A stretch of 38,032 bases of DNA. Origin: Chlorobiota bacterium (GTDB lineage: Bacteria; Bacteroidota; Bacteroidia; Bacteroidales; F082). The stretch covers positions 1 to 38,032 of the forward strand of contig JAUVKF010000030.1 in the NCBI GenBank assembly GCA_030596395.1, written 5' to 3'. The notes under the pieces are model-generated. The model saw only the letters and a program-made list of their open reading frames with translations, ran no database searches and had not been told where the DNA came from. Below, in pieces: positions 1 to 7,833 of this stretch; within the stretch, counting starts at the first letter, position 1, and each line of letters begins with the position of its first letter. The translations under genes and the position numbers were made by a program.

Positions 1-17
1 TAGTTGTCAATGAAAAA

Positions 18-1292
18 ATGAAAAATGCAGCTTTGCTTATTGTCCTTGTTATGTCATTTAATTTGGCGCAGGCACAAGATAAGTCATTTAATTTGGGAGC
101 TGAGATCCGTCCCCGATTGTTATTAGATGATGGATACAAAATGCCTAAATTAATTAATGAAAAGCCACTTGCATATATTACTCAAAGAACACGGTTAAAT
201 GCCGGATTTCGGATAAATAAATTGGAAGCTTATATCTCAATTCAAGATGTCAGGTTTTGGGGTGGTGATAATAAATACAAAGAAAATGGTGTGTTGGGCA
301 ATACTGAAAGCCTCAGCCTGCACCAAGGCTGGTTTTTATTAAAACCTACTCAAACTGTTTCTGTTAAAATTGGACGACAATTATTTCAATATGATGACCA
401 ACGCATTATTTCATCCAGAAACTGGAATGATTATCAAATTACTTATGATGCCGTTTTATTGATGTTTGATGATACAATTAATAAATTAGATATTGGTCTA
501 ACCTGGAATTCAGAAACTTCAAAAAGTCTTATTTTTCCTGATGAGAAGTTTAAGGTTTTTGATTTTATTAGATATGAAAGGCAAATTAAGAAATTTAATT
601 TTTCAGTTATTGGATTACTCACAGGAAATACTATAAATGATACTTCAGAAACCATTTACCTGAGGGGAACATATGGGCTAAATTTGAAATATAAGAAGAA
701 TAGTTTTAATATCAGGTCATCTGTTTACTACCAAAATAACCTCAATAGCAATGGGCAAAAAGTTAATGCTTATTGCTTTTCAATATTTGCGAAACAAAAC
801 ATATTTCAGAAAAAAGCTTCCATAGGTATTGGTTTAGATTACTTATCTGGCCTGGATGAAACCAATACAAACAATAACTATCAAATTACTAACCATCGCT
901 TCGATATTCTTTACGGAAGGAGACACAGTTGGTATGGCTATATGGATTTTTTTAGCACTACCCCAGAGCAGGGCTTACAAGATTATATGATTAAAACAGA
1001 ATATATCCCAATAAAAAAATTAACATTACAAGCAGATTATCATTATTTTATGTTGGCTGCAAACAAATTAAATATGGAAGACCCTACAGAAAAATTAAGT
1101 AAAAACTTAGGGCATGAATTTGATTTTACATTGGAATGGAAAATTATCAATGAAGTATCATTTCAAGCAGGATATTCGTTCTATTTGATGACCAATTCTT
1201 ATAAACAAATTAAAGAAGTTCATAATGAAGAATTGCGATTTCCTCAATTTGCATATATAATGATTACAGTAAAACCAATATTGTTTGATTAA
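18..1292 (+). CDS. Outer-membrane beta-barrel protein, alginate-export/porin-like
   Basis: The 424-residue product starts with a signal peptide (about residues 1-20, hydrophobic core AALLIVLVMSF, cleavage likely after AQA). It continues with alternating amphipathic strands rich in Tyr, Phe and Asn. Motifs such as RPRLLLDDGY, QRTRLNAGF, VKIGRQLFQYDDQRI and YGRRHSWYGYMDFF resemble Bacteroidota proteins of the alginate-export (PF13372-like) outer-membrane barrel family. By family it would be a channel in the outer membrane; its substrate cannot be read from the sequence. The ATG at 18 is preceded by A-rich sequence and no Shine-Dalgarno, as usual in this phylum. It lies 131 bp upstream of the hydrogenase/Hdr operon on the same strand, but a palindrome and a promoter-like box lie between them, so co-transcription is not assumed. 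Confidence 0.75.
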   Translation: MKNAALLIVLVMSFNLAQAQDKSFNLGAEIRPRLLLDDGYKMPKLINEKPLAYITQRTRLNAGFRINKLEAYISIQDVRFWGGDNKYKENGVLGNTESLSLHQGWFLLKPTQTVSVKIGRQLFQYDDQRIISSRNWNDYQITYDAVLLMFDDTINKLDIGLTWNSETSKSLIFPDEKFKVFDFIRYERQIKKFNFSVIGLLTGNTINDTSETIYLRGTYGLNLKYKKNSFNIRSSVYYQNNLNSNGQKVNAYCFSIFAKQNIFQKKASIGIGLDYLSGLDETNTNNNYQITNHRFDILYGRRHSWYGYMDFFSTTPEQGLQDYMIKTEYIPIKKLTLQADYHYFMLAANKLNMEDPTEKLSKNLGHEFDFTLEWKIINEVSFQAGYSFYLMTNSYKQIKEVHNEELRFPQFAYIMITVKPILFD

Positions 1293-1300
1293 AAAAATAT

Positions 1301-1322
1301 AAACATGACGATTGTCATGTTT
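1301..1322. promoter_or_regulatory. Perfect palindrome, candidate Crp/Fnr-type operator for the hydrogenase operon
   Basis: AAACATGAC and GTCATGTTT form a perfect 9-bp inverted repeat around the 4-bp centre GATT. The symmetric TGAC-N4-GTCA half sites resemble Crp/Fnr-family operators. The site lies 102 bp before the hdrA-like start and just upstream of a promoter-like box, where a class II activator would bind. As there is no U-run after it, a terminator for the porin gene is less likely but not excluded. Confidence 0.45.
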
Positions 1323-1343
1323 CCGGCTGATAATTATCATTTG
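1312..1343 (+). promoter_or_regulatory. Possible Bacteroidota-type promoter of the hdr-mvh operon
   Basis: TTG at 1312-1314 is separated by 20 bp from TATCATTTG (1335-1343), which is the TAnnTTTG -7 consensus with one extra base between TA and TTTG. The predicted start of transcription is near 1350. The -33 box overlaps the palindrome at 1301-1322, which would place that operator about 40 bp upstream of the transcript start. Confidence 0.35.
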
Positions 1344-1423
1344 AAATCCCCGGCTCCTGTCGTATTATTGTCTAAAAATCAGGTCAATACCAAACCTGAT
1401 GAAAGCAAATTAAAGAAGCATTC

Positions 1424-3172
1424 ATGGATCAATCAAGAAGCACAGGAGTTTATGTCCTCAATCCCGGAGGTAATGATAATGGTTTTGCTTTTTATAAGCG
1501 ATTAGAAACATTCGTGAAAACATTGCCGGGCGTCCTGGTAGTGTGGGATTCACAAACCCACGACCATTGCGATGGCTGTATTAAAGCCAGCATCAAAAAA
1601 CTTGATATCAGTAAAATGGTACTGATAGGCGATACGCCGGGATTTTTAAAACCTTATTTCAGCCAGGTAATGGCCGAGATGGGTTACAATGGCGATAGTG
1701 TTGGATTAGTTAGTTTTAAAGAGTACGGAATTGAATATGAAAACTATGAACAGGCGACTGAGTTGTTGAAAAATATTTTTAACAACAAAAAACCCGCCAA
1801 TGTTCAGCTCCATGAGGTTCAAAATGTTCATCATGACACACTGGTTATTGGTGGAGGAATAGCAGGTATTCAGGCATCACTCGAAATTGCAAATGCAGGC
1901 GAAAAAGTTTACCTGGTTGAAAAACAAGGGACTATTGGAGGACATATGGCCATGTTCGATAAAACATTCCCAACCCTCGATTGTGCTGCCTGTATTCTTA
2001 CACCCAAGATGGTGGATGTTAACCAGCATTCTAATATTGATTTACTGACTTATGCTGAAGTACTTTCCGTAGATGGAATTCCGGGAAACTTTCGTGTTAA
2101 AATATTGAAGAAAGCCAGATTTGTAAGCGAGGAATTATGTATCGGTTGTGGATCTTGCTCTGCGAAATGTCCGGGTAAAACAACCAGCGAGTTTGATGCA
2201 TCCACAACATTACGAAAATCCATCTATATTCCATTTCCACAGGCCGTGCCTAACAAATATTTGATTGACAAAGAAAGCTGTAACTATATGCTTTCGAACG
2301 GAGAAAAATGTGGAGTATGTGTAAAATTCTGTCCTGTAAATGATTGTATTGATTTGCATCAGAAGGATGAAGAGATTGAGATTAATGTTGGTAACATCAT
2401 CGTTGCAACCGGTTTTAAAACTTTTGATGCATCGCGAATAGAAAGATATGGATATGGAAAATATCCGAACGTGCTTACCTCACTGGAACTGGAAAGGTTG
2501 ATCAATGCCGGAGGCCCAACCGAAGGAAAGATCACTTTCAGAACACAGGATAAAAAAGGAAACTGGGTGTTTGACAAGGGGAGTGGCAATCCAAAAAGTG
2601 TGGCACTGATCCATTGCATCGGCAGCCGTGATGAAAATTATAATAAATACTGTTCCAGGGTATGTTGCATGTATTCGCTGAAACTGGCTCATCTGGTTAA
2701 GGAAAAACTACCTGAAGCAAATGTGTATGAGTATTTTATTGATATGCGTGCATTTGGCAAAGGTTATGAAGAGTTTTATCAGCGGATCATTAATGAAGGC
2801 GTGCATATCATCAGGGGAAAAACAGCAACAATTGATCAGAAAGATGAAAAACTGATTTTGCGCTCAGAAGACATCCTGAACGACAGAATAATTGAGCAAC
2901 AGGTAGATATGGTGGTACTGGCTGTTGGTTTAGAACCCAACAATGATGCACAGCAGTTGGCCCAAATGCTCGGAATCAAACAAGGATGTGAAGGTTGGTT
3001 TGCTGAAATGAACTATTTGACGGATCCGATAGCCACACAAAACCCAAACATTTTAATTGCCGGTGTATGCCAGGGTCCGAAAGACATTCCCGACACGGTA
3101 GTACAAGCCTCCTCTGCTGCAGCACGGGTTTTACAATCGATAGCCAGGTATTCAGAAGTAACATCAAATTGA
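1424..3172 (+). CDS. HdrA-like FAD/iron-sulfur oxidoreductase, paralogue 1 (Hdr/Qmo family)
   Basis: This 582-residue flavoprotein belongs to the heterodisulfide reductase A / QmoA-QmoB family. Visible parts: a degenerate HdrA N-terminal domain (1-130) where the usual CxCG motif is replaced by VYVLNPGG; an FAD Rossmann motif GGGIAG (143-148); the HdrA signature CAACILTPKM (C187, C190); an inserted ferredoxin domain with C239/C242/C245/C249 and C286/C296/C299/C303; and conserved HdrA blocks HCIGSRDE, YCSRVCCMYSLK, DMRAFGKGYEEFY and GPKDIPDTV. The C-terminal two-cluster ferredoxin of full-length HdrA (about 650 aa) is missing. It is the first gene of a same-strand run and ends 20 bp before the qmoC-like gene. 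Inferred role: flavin-based electron transfer between hydrogenase, ferredoxin and the membrane partner. Family assignment is secure; the exact electron route is inference. Confidence 0.9.
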   Translation: MDQSRSTGVYVLNPGGNDNGFAFYKRLETFVKTLPGVLVVWDSQTHDHCDGCIKASIKKLDISKMVLIGDTPGFLKPYFSQVMAEMGYNGDSVGLVSFKEYGIEYENYEQATELLKNIFNNKKPANVQLHEVQNVHHDTLVIGGGIAGIQASLEIANAGEKVYLVEKQGTIGGHMAMFDKTFPTLDCAACILTPKMVDVNQHSNIDLLTYAEVLSVDGIPGNFRVKILKKARFVSEELCIGCGSCSAKCPGKTTSEFDASTTLRKSIYIPFPQAVPNKYLIDKESCNYMLSNGEKCGVCVKFCPVNDCIDLHQKDEEIEINVGNIIVATGFKTFDASRIERYGYGKYPNVLTSLELERLINAGGPTEGKITFRTQDKKGNWVFDKGSGNPKSVALIHCIGSRDENYNKYCSRVCCMYSLKLAHLVKEKLPEANVYEYFIDMRAFGKGYEEFYQRIINEGVHIIRGKTATIDQKDEKLILRSEDILNDRIIEQQVDMVVLAVGLEPNNDAQQLAQMLGIKQGCEGWFAEMNYLTDPIATQNPNILIAGVCQGPKDIPDTVVQASSAAARVLQSIARYSEVTSN

Positions 3173-3192
3173 ATAAACAGAAAATCAATAAA

Positions 3193-4380
3193 ATGAGCAC
3201 GAGAATAAATACCGATTTCAATCAAATGCTAAAACCATTTGGCAAGGGTGACTGGAACGAATGTTACCATTGTGGTAATTGCACAGCAATTTGTCCATTA
3301 TCAAAAGATGGTTTTTTGTTTCCCCGTAAGGATATCAGGGCAATACAAATGGGTTTGGATAAAAAACTCGATGCATCGCTCGAACCCTGGTTGTGTTACT
3401 ATTGCGGCGAATGCAGCGAAACTTGCCCGAGGGATGCCAACCCCGGTGAGTTGATGATGACCTTAAGACGATATCTTACCTCAAGGTATGATTGGACCGG
3501 GCTTTCTAAAAAGTTTTATACAAACCATATTTGGGAATATGCGGTTTTAGGTTTCTTGTTTATCATCATTGTTGGGCTGTTTCTTGTTTTTCTTCCATTA
3601 GGTCCTGATGCTGCTTTGATGGTAAATGAATCAGGCGGCGTGATGATTAACAGCCTTATTGAAGGGATCAGCGCTGATAAATTTATCAGTATTATCGAGT
3701 ATGGCGATTGGACAATGGCCGGTATCATAGGCTTTTTCCTGATCAGTAACATCGTAGTGATGTTTTATAAAACCATTCTATCTGATAAAAAAATGCGAAT
3801 TCCATTTTATGCTTATTTCACCGAAGCCTGGCAACTGATCTGGAATTTTGCCACACAGTCAAAGCTTTCAAAATGTGATGATAAAACATATTGGGTCGGC
3901 CATCTTTTGCTGATGACCGGTTACACCATCATGTTCATTCTGGTAGTCGTATTCCTGCCTGTTTTTCAGGTTGAGTCTATTGAACCGTGGTGGCATTGGC
4001 AACGCTTATTGGGTTATTATGCAACTTTCGGGATCCTGTTTTTCCTGGGTATAGTCGCTGTAAAAAGATTACAAAAGAAAGATGTGAAACTAAAATACTC
4101 ACATCCATCAGATTGGATTTTTATCGTGATGTTGGCTTTAACAACCATTTCGGGAATCATGGTTCACATATTCAGGATTGAAGGAATGGTTGCTGCAACT
4201 TATTATACATACATAATACACCTGGCAATACTTGTACCGATGCTGATGGTTGAAGTGCCGTTTTCGAAATGGTCGCACCTGGCATACAGGCCGTTTGCAA
4301 TCTATTTTGCGCGATTGAAAGCAGTGGCTGCCAGGGAAAAAGTGCGTGAAAGTGAGTTAATTCAGGTTGTTAGCGCTTAG
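3193..4380 (+). CDS. QmoC-like subunit: HdrC ferredoxin fused to membrane cytochrome-b-type domain
   Basis: I place the start at the ATG at 3193 (395 aa). The reading frame is open further upstream, but that part overlaps the hdrA-like gene and has no coding character. Residues 20-80 form an HdrC-type two-cluster ferredoxin (C24, C27, C30, C34-Pro and C68, C71, C74, C78-Pro). Residues 114-355 contain about six hydrophobic segments with several histidines (for example H237, H268, H304, H325, H343) that could bind haem b, as in the HdrE-like part of QmoC and in DsrM. In sulfate reducers QmoC links Qmo to menaquinone. Here it takes the place of HdrB/HdrC in a hydrogenase operon, so it probably anchors the complex and exchanges electrons with quinone. 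The gene follows hdrA-like 1 by 20 bp. Confidence 0.87.
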   Translation: MSTRINTDFNQMLKPFGKGDWNECYHCGNCTAICPLSKDGFLFPRKDIRAIQMGLDKKLDASLEPWLCYYCGECSETCPRDANPGELMMTLRRYLTSRYDWTGLSKKFYTNHIWEYAVLGFLFIIIVGLFLVFLPLGPDAALMVNESGGVMINSLIEGISADKFISIIEYGDWTMAGIIGFFLISNIVVMFYKTILSDKKMRIPFYAYFTEAWQLIWNFATQSKLSKCDDKTYWVGHLLLMTGYTIMFILVVVFLPVFQVESIEPWWHWQRLLGYYATFGILFFLGIVAVKRLQKKDVKLKYSHPSDWIFIVMLALTTISGIMVHIFRIEGMVAATYYTYIIHLAILVPMLMVEVPFSKWSHLAYRPFAIYFARLKAVAAREKVRESELIQVVSA

Positions 4381-4452
4381 AGCAGAGGGCGTGGAGCAAA
4401 GAGATTAATAGATATTAACATGATTGTAGATTAAAAATTTGATTCTCAGTTA

Positions 4453-4472
4453 CCCCGGACTTCAGTCCGGGG
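4453..4472. repeat. GC-rich hairpin between the qmoC-like and second hdrA-like genes
   Basis: CCCCGGAC and GTCCGGGG form a perfect 8-bp stem with a TTCA loop in an otherwise AT-rich 125-bp spacer. The T-run needed for a terminator is absent on the plus strand (ATTAAAAAAGG follows), so it more likely acts as an mRNA stability or processing element, or is a dispersed palindromic repeat. Confidence 0.6.
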
Positions 4473-4505
4473 ATTAAAAAAGGAATAAAAAATTAAATAA
4501 CTCGC

Positions 4506-6245
4506 ATGGAAGAAACAAGAATAGGCGTTTATGTGTGCTGGTGCGGAACCAACATAGCCATGATGGTTGACGTAAAAGCAGTAGCTGCAAAAATGGAGAA
4601 GCTGCCGAATGTTGTTGTAGCTAAAACTTACAAATACATGTGTTCCGATCCTGGCCAGGAATTAATCATCAAGGATATAAAAGAGCATAAGTTGAACAGG
4701 GTTGTTGTGGCGGCTTGTTCTCCTCGGATTCATGAAAACACATTCAGGAAAGCCCTTGAGAATGCAGGCGTCAATCCGTATATGCTGCAAATGGCCAACA
4801 TCCGCGAACAAAATTCATGGGTGCACTCCAACAGGATTGAAGCAACACGAAAAGCGAAATCGCTTGTTGCCGGGGCAGTACACCGGGTTAATCACCACCA
4901 GCCATTGACCAAAAGGCAGGTTGAGATAAATTCAGCTACACTTGTAATTGGAGGAGGGATATCCGGAATAGCAGCTGCACTGGAATTAGCTGATGCGGGG
5001 AAAATGGTTTATTTGATCGAGAAAGAAGATAAACTGGGTGGAATTGCTGCGAAACTTGACCTCACATTTCCGTATATGTATAGCATTGCTGATTCGCTTG
5101 AATCTCTGATCTATCGTGTTGAAGTACATGAAAAAATTAAGGTATTTAACAATACCAAAATCCAGGAAATAACAGGATTTGTAGGCAATTTCACCGGCAT
5201 GATAAAACCGGGAAATAAAAGAGCAAAAAAAATCGAGTTCGGAAATGTAATCGTTGCAACAGGCCTCAAACCAATTAAACCGGAAAGTGTACCCAATTAC
5301 GGATACGGCAAATTCCCTGAAGTGATAACATCGCTTGAATTTGAACAAATCCTGAAAAGCGGAAGTATTGTAAATGCTTATGGCATTACTCCAAAAAAAG
5401 TAGCCATAATTCATTGTGTTGGCAGCAGGAATGATGATCATAAATCATATTGTTCAAGAACCTGCTGCATGACAGGTTTAAAATATGCCAACCTGATCAA
5501 AGCAGGATTACCTGAAACCAATGTTTATGAACTCTATGCCGACATGCGGGCATTTGGTAATGGATGCGAAGAGATGTACTGCCAGACGGCCAGGAAAAAC
5601 GTTTTGTTTATGATGTTTGACCAGCGGAATGGCCTTCCTGTTATTGAAAAAGATACAATCGGGCCCGGCGTTTTGATCAGGTTTAAAGAGAAGCTTTCAG
5701 GTGAAGATATTGATGTACCTGCCGATCTGGTGATATTACTGACTGCTCAGGAATCGCAGGAAGATGCTAAGGCCACCTCACATCTGGTAGGAATTAGTAT
5801 GGATGCCAACGGTTTTTACATCGAAAAACACCCTAAACTCGATCCGGTTGCAACTACTACCGATGGGGTTTATGTAGTTGGAAGTTGCCAGTCGCCAAAA
5901 GATATCCCCGAATCCGTTTCACAGGCTAAAGCCGCAACAGCCAGAATACTTGCGACTATTTCGAGGGGATATGTAGAAGTGGAGGTAATAACAGCTGAAG
6001 TTAATGAGGAAATATGTTGTGGATGTCAGTTCTGCATCCAGGTATGTCCATATGGTGCCATTTCATTTGATCCACGGAAAGAAATTTCAACCGTTAACGA
6101 AGCGCTTTGCAAGGGCTGCGGAACCTGTGGTTCGGTTTGCCCCAGTGGCGCCATCACTACGAAACATTTTACCGATAAACAAATTCTTTCACAAATTGAA
6201 GGCTTATTCTCAGAACTTATCGCAGTTGAAGAAACAGCCAATTAA
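4506..6245 (+). CDS. HdrA-like FAD/iron-sulfur oxidoreductase, paralogue 2
   Basis: This 579-residue protein is the second HdrA family member of the operon. The N-terminal HdrA domain is intact: GVYVCWCGTNI (C11, C13), MCSDPGQ (C46) and AACSPRIHE (C71). An FAD-binding motif GGGISG lies at 149-154, followed by IIHCVGSRND, YCSRTCCM and ADMRAFG. The inserted ferredoxin domain of canonical HdrA is missing between the Rossmann fold and GNVIVATGLKP, and the CxxCILTPKM segment is gone. The C-terminus has a complete two-cluster ferredoxin (C504, C507, C510, C514 and C535, C538, C541, C545). It thus holds the cluster sites that paralogue 1 lacks. In the methanogen complex the C-terminal ferredoxin and the N-terminal domain connect to MvhD and ferredoxin; mvhD follows here 101 bp downstream. 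Confidence 0.9.
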   Translation: MEETRIGVYVCWCGTNIAMMVDVKAVAAKMEKLPNVVVAKTYKYMCSDPGQELIIKDIKEHKLNRVVVAACSPRIHENTFRKALENAGVNPYMLQMANIREQNSWVHSNRIEATRKAKSLVAGAVHRVNHHQPLTKRQVEINSATLVIGGGISGIAAALELADAGKMVYLIEKEDKLGGIAAKLDLTFPYMYSIADSLESLIYRVEVHEKIKVFNNTKIQEITGFVGNFTGMIKPGNKRAKKIEFGNVIVATGLKPIKPESVPNYGYGKFPEVITSLEFEQILKSGSIVNAYGITPKKVAIIHCVGSRNDDHKSYCSRTCCMTGLKYANLIKAGLPETNVYELYADMRAFGNGCEEMYCQTARKNVLFMMFDQRNGLPVIEKDTIGPGVLIRFKEKLSGEDIDVPADLVILLTAQESQEDAKATSHLVGISMDANGFYIEKHPKLDPVATTTDGVYVVGSCQSPKDIPESVSQAKAATARILATISRGYVEVEVITAEVNEEICCGCQFCIQVCPYGAISFDPRKEISTVNEALCKGCGTCGSVCPSGAITTKHFTDKQILSQIEGLFSELIAVEETAN

Positions 6246-6253
6246 CAACAGAC

Positions 6254-6278
6254 CTTCCAGAGTCGTTAGACCTGGAAG
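6254..6278. repeat. Imperfect hairpin between hdrA-like 2 and mvhD
   Basis: CTTCCAG and CTGGAAG form a 7-bp stem around an 11-nt loop, 9 bp after the hdrA-like stop. It is not followed by a T-run. It may be a worn copy of a dispersed palindrome or an RNA processing site inside the operon. Confidence 0.4.
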
Positions 6279-6346
6279 AGTCATTTAAAACAAGGAAGCA
6301 TCTTTAATAACAAACAATTGAAAGCACAGAAGTAAATATAAAACCC

Positions 6347-6769
6347 ATGAATAACGATCCAACAATAGTCGCATTTTTATGTAACTGGTGTTCGTATACC
6401 GGCGCCGACCTTGCCGGAACATCACGCATGAAATATGCAAGTAACATCAGGGTAATTCGTGTAATGTGCAGTGGACGCATTGACCCAACGTTTGTATTGA
6501 AATCATTTACTGAGGGAGCAGATGGTGTGTTGATATGCGGCTGCCATCCCGGCGATTGCCATTATCATGAAGGAAATTACAAATGCCTGAGAAGATTTCA
6601 TTTGCTTAAGAAATATATCGCTCAAATGGGTATTGACAAGAACCGGATCAGGCTGGAATGGATCAGTGCAAGCGAAGGGAAGGAGTTTGCTGAGTTGGCC
6701 AATGAATTCTCAGAGTCAATCAAGCAGTTGGGTAAAGCAAATATTAAAGAAGAAATGGCTGTTGTGTAA
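6347..6769 (+). CDS. mvhD: MvhD-like [2Fe-2S] electron-transfer subunit linking hydrogenase to HdrA
   Basis: The 140-residue product carries the MvhD/FlpD family signature: [10 protein letters not shown] (C12, C15), VMCSGRID (C41) and the block [10 protein letters not shown] (C64, C66, C71). A further C80 falls in NYKCLRRF. In methanogens MvhD binds a [2Fe-2S] cluster and passes electrons from MvhG to the N-terminal domain of HdrA. The usual length is about 130-150 aa, so this is a stand-alone subunit and not the C-terminal fusion seen in QmoB and some HdrA proteins. It lies between hdrA-like 2 and mvhG on the same strand, which fits this bridging role. Confidence 0.92.
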   Translation: MNNDPTIVAFLCNWCSYTGADLAGTSRMKYASNIRVIRVMCSGRIDPTFVLKSFTEGADGVLICGCHPGDCHYHEGNYKCLRRFHLLKKYIAQMGIDKNRIRLEWISASEGKEFAELANEFSESIKQLGKANIKEEMAVV

Positions 6770-6836
6770 GTCCGCAGTCAGGATGTGTATCACAATTAGA
6801 GACTGCCGACTTGTTCACATAAATAAATGAATAGAT

Positions 6837-7820
6837 ATGGAAAATGAAACAAATAAATCAAAGTTAAAACTTGCAATATACTGGGGCGCAGCCTGCGGTG
6901 GATGTTGTGTTTCAGTTCTCGATGTTCACGAACATCTGTTTGATATTGTTGCTGCTGCCGATTTGGTTTTCTGGCCCATAGCGCTCGATATCAAGTATGC
7001 TGATGTTGAAGGGATGGAGGATGACTTTATCGACATCACTTTATTTAATGGTGCCATACGAAATAGCGAAAACCACCACATGGCTGAGGTATTGCGGCAG
7101 AAATCAAAATTACTGGTTGCTTACGGTTCTTGTGCACATATGGGAGGAATACCGGGACTGGCAAATTTGTATAGCAAGGAAGAACTTATGGAAAGAGTGT
7201 ATGAAACCAGTGAATCTACCGAAAATCCTGATAAGATCAGGCCGAAAACAAAAGTTGGGATGCCTGAAGGGATATTGACATTACCTGAATTCTATGAAGA
7301 TGTAAGGACGTTGGACCAGGTGGTAGATGTGGACTATTATATTCCTGGCTGTCCGCCAACATCTGATAGGTTGCTGGAGGTATTCACTGCCATTGTAACA
7401 GGTTCTCAGTTGCCTCCCAAAGGTTCTGTTATCAGTGCACAGGAAAAACCTTTGTGCGATGAGTGCGAAAGGAAGAAATCAGAAGATAAAAAGGTAAAGC
7501 GGTTTTTCAGACCCTGGGAAATAGAAGATGATGGCGAGACATGTTTCATCGAGCAAGGATTGATATGTCACGGACCTGCAACGCGTGCCGGATGTGGATT
7601 CAGATGTATAAAAGGAAATGCACCTTGCCGGGGATGTTACGGTCCAACCTCAGATGTTTTGGATCCCGGAGCTAAAATGCTCTCAGCTATTGCCACCGTT
7701 ATTGATGCAGACGACCCGGAGGAAATTGAAAAGATTGTTGATTCGATAGAAGATCCAGCAGGTACTTTTTACCGGACCAGCCTTCCAGGTGCTTTGTTGA
7801 GGAAAAAGATTTTTAATTAA
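6837..7820 (+). CDS. mvhG: [NiFe]-hydrogenase small subunit, F420-non-reducing (MvhG-like, group 3c)
   Basis: A 327-residue cytoplasmic small subunit: there is no Tat signal peptide and the protein starts directly with KLAIYWGAACGGCC. The proximal cluster is bound by C20, C23, C99 (AYGSCAHMGG) and C172 (YIPGCPPTSDR). The C-terminal part provides further cysteines for medial and distal clusters: C207/C210, C236, C244, C253, C257, C264 and C267. The motif QGLICHGPATRAGCG is characteristic of MvhG/VhuG proteins. It moves electrons from the Ni-Fe site of MvhA to MvhD. The ATG at 6837 follows an A-rich leader, and the large-subunit gene follows after only 13 bp, so the two are surely co-transcribed. 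Confidence 0.95.
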   Translation: MENETNKSKLKLAIYWGAACGGCCVSVLDVHEHLFDIVAAADLVFWPIALDIKYADVEGMEDDFIDITLFNGAIRNSENHHMAEVLRQKSKLLVAYGSCAHMGGIPGLANLYSKEELMERVYETSESTENPDKIRPKTKVGMPEGILTLPEFYEDVRTLDQVVDVDYYIPGCPPTSDRLLEVFTAIVTGSQLPPKGSVISAQEKPLCDECERKKSEDKKVKRFFRPWEIEDDGETCFIEQGLICHGPATRAGCGFRCIKGNAPCRGCYGPTSDVLDPGAKMLSAIATVIDADDPEEIEKIVDSIEDPAGTFYRTSLPGALLRKKIFN

Positions 7821-7833
7821 ATAAGATAGTATC

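Noticed and set aside
3067..3192. Upstream extension of the qmoC-like gene by 42 codons
   Set aside because: That stretch lies inside hdrA-like 1 in another frame and has no similarity to HdrC/QmoC; the ATG at 3193 gives the expected N-terminus.
4986..5441. Minus-strand ORF of 151 aa inside hdrA-like 2
   Set aside because: It is the shadow of a strongly conserved plus-strand gene; composition (many Phe, Tyr, Ile) is that of an antisense frame and no motif is seen.
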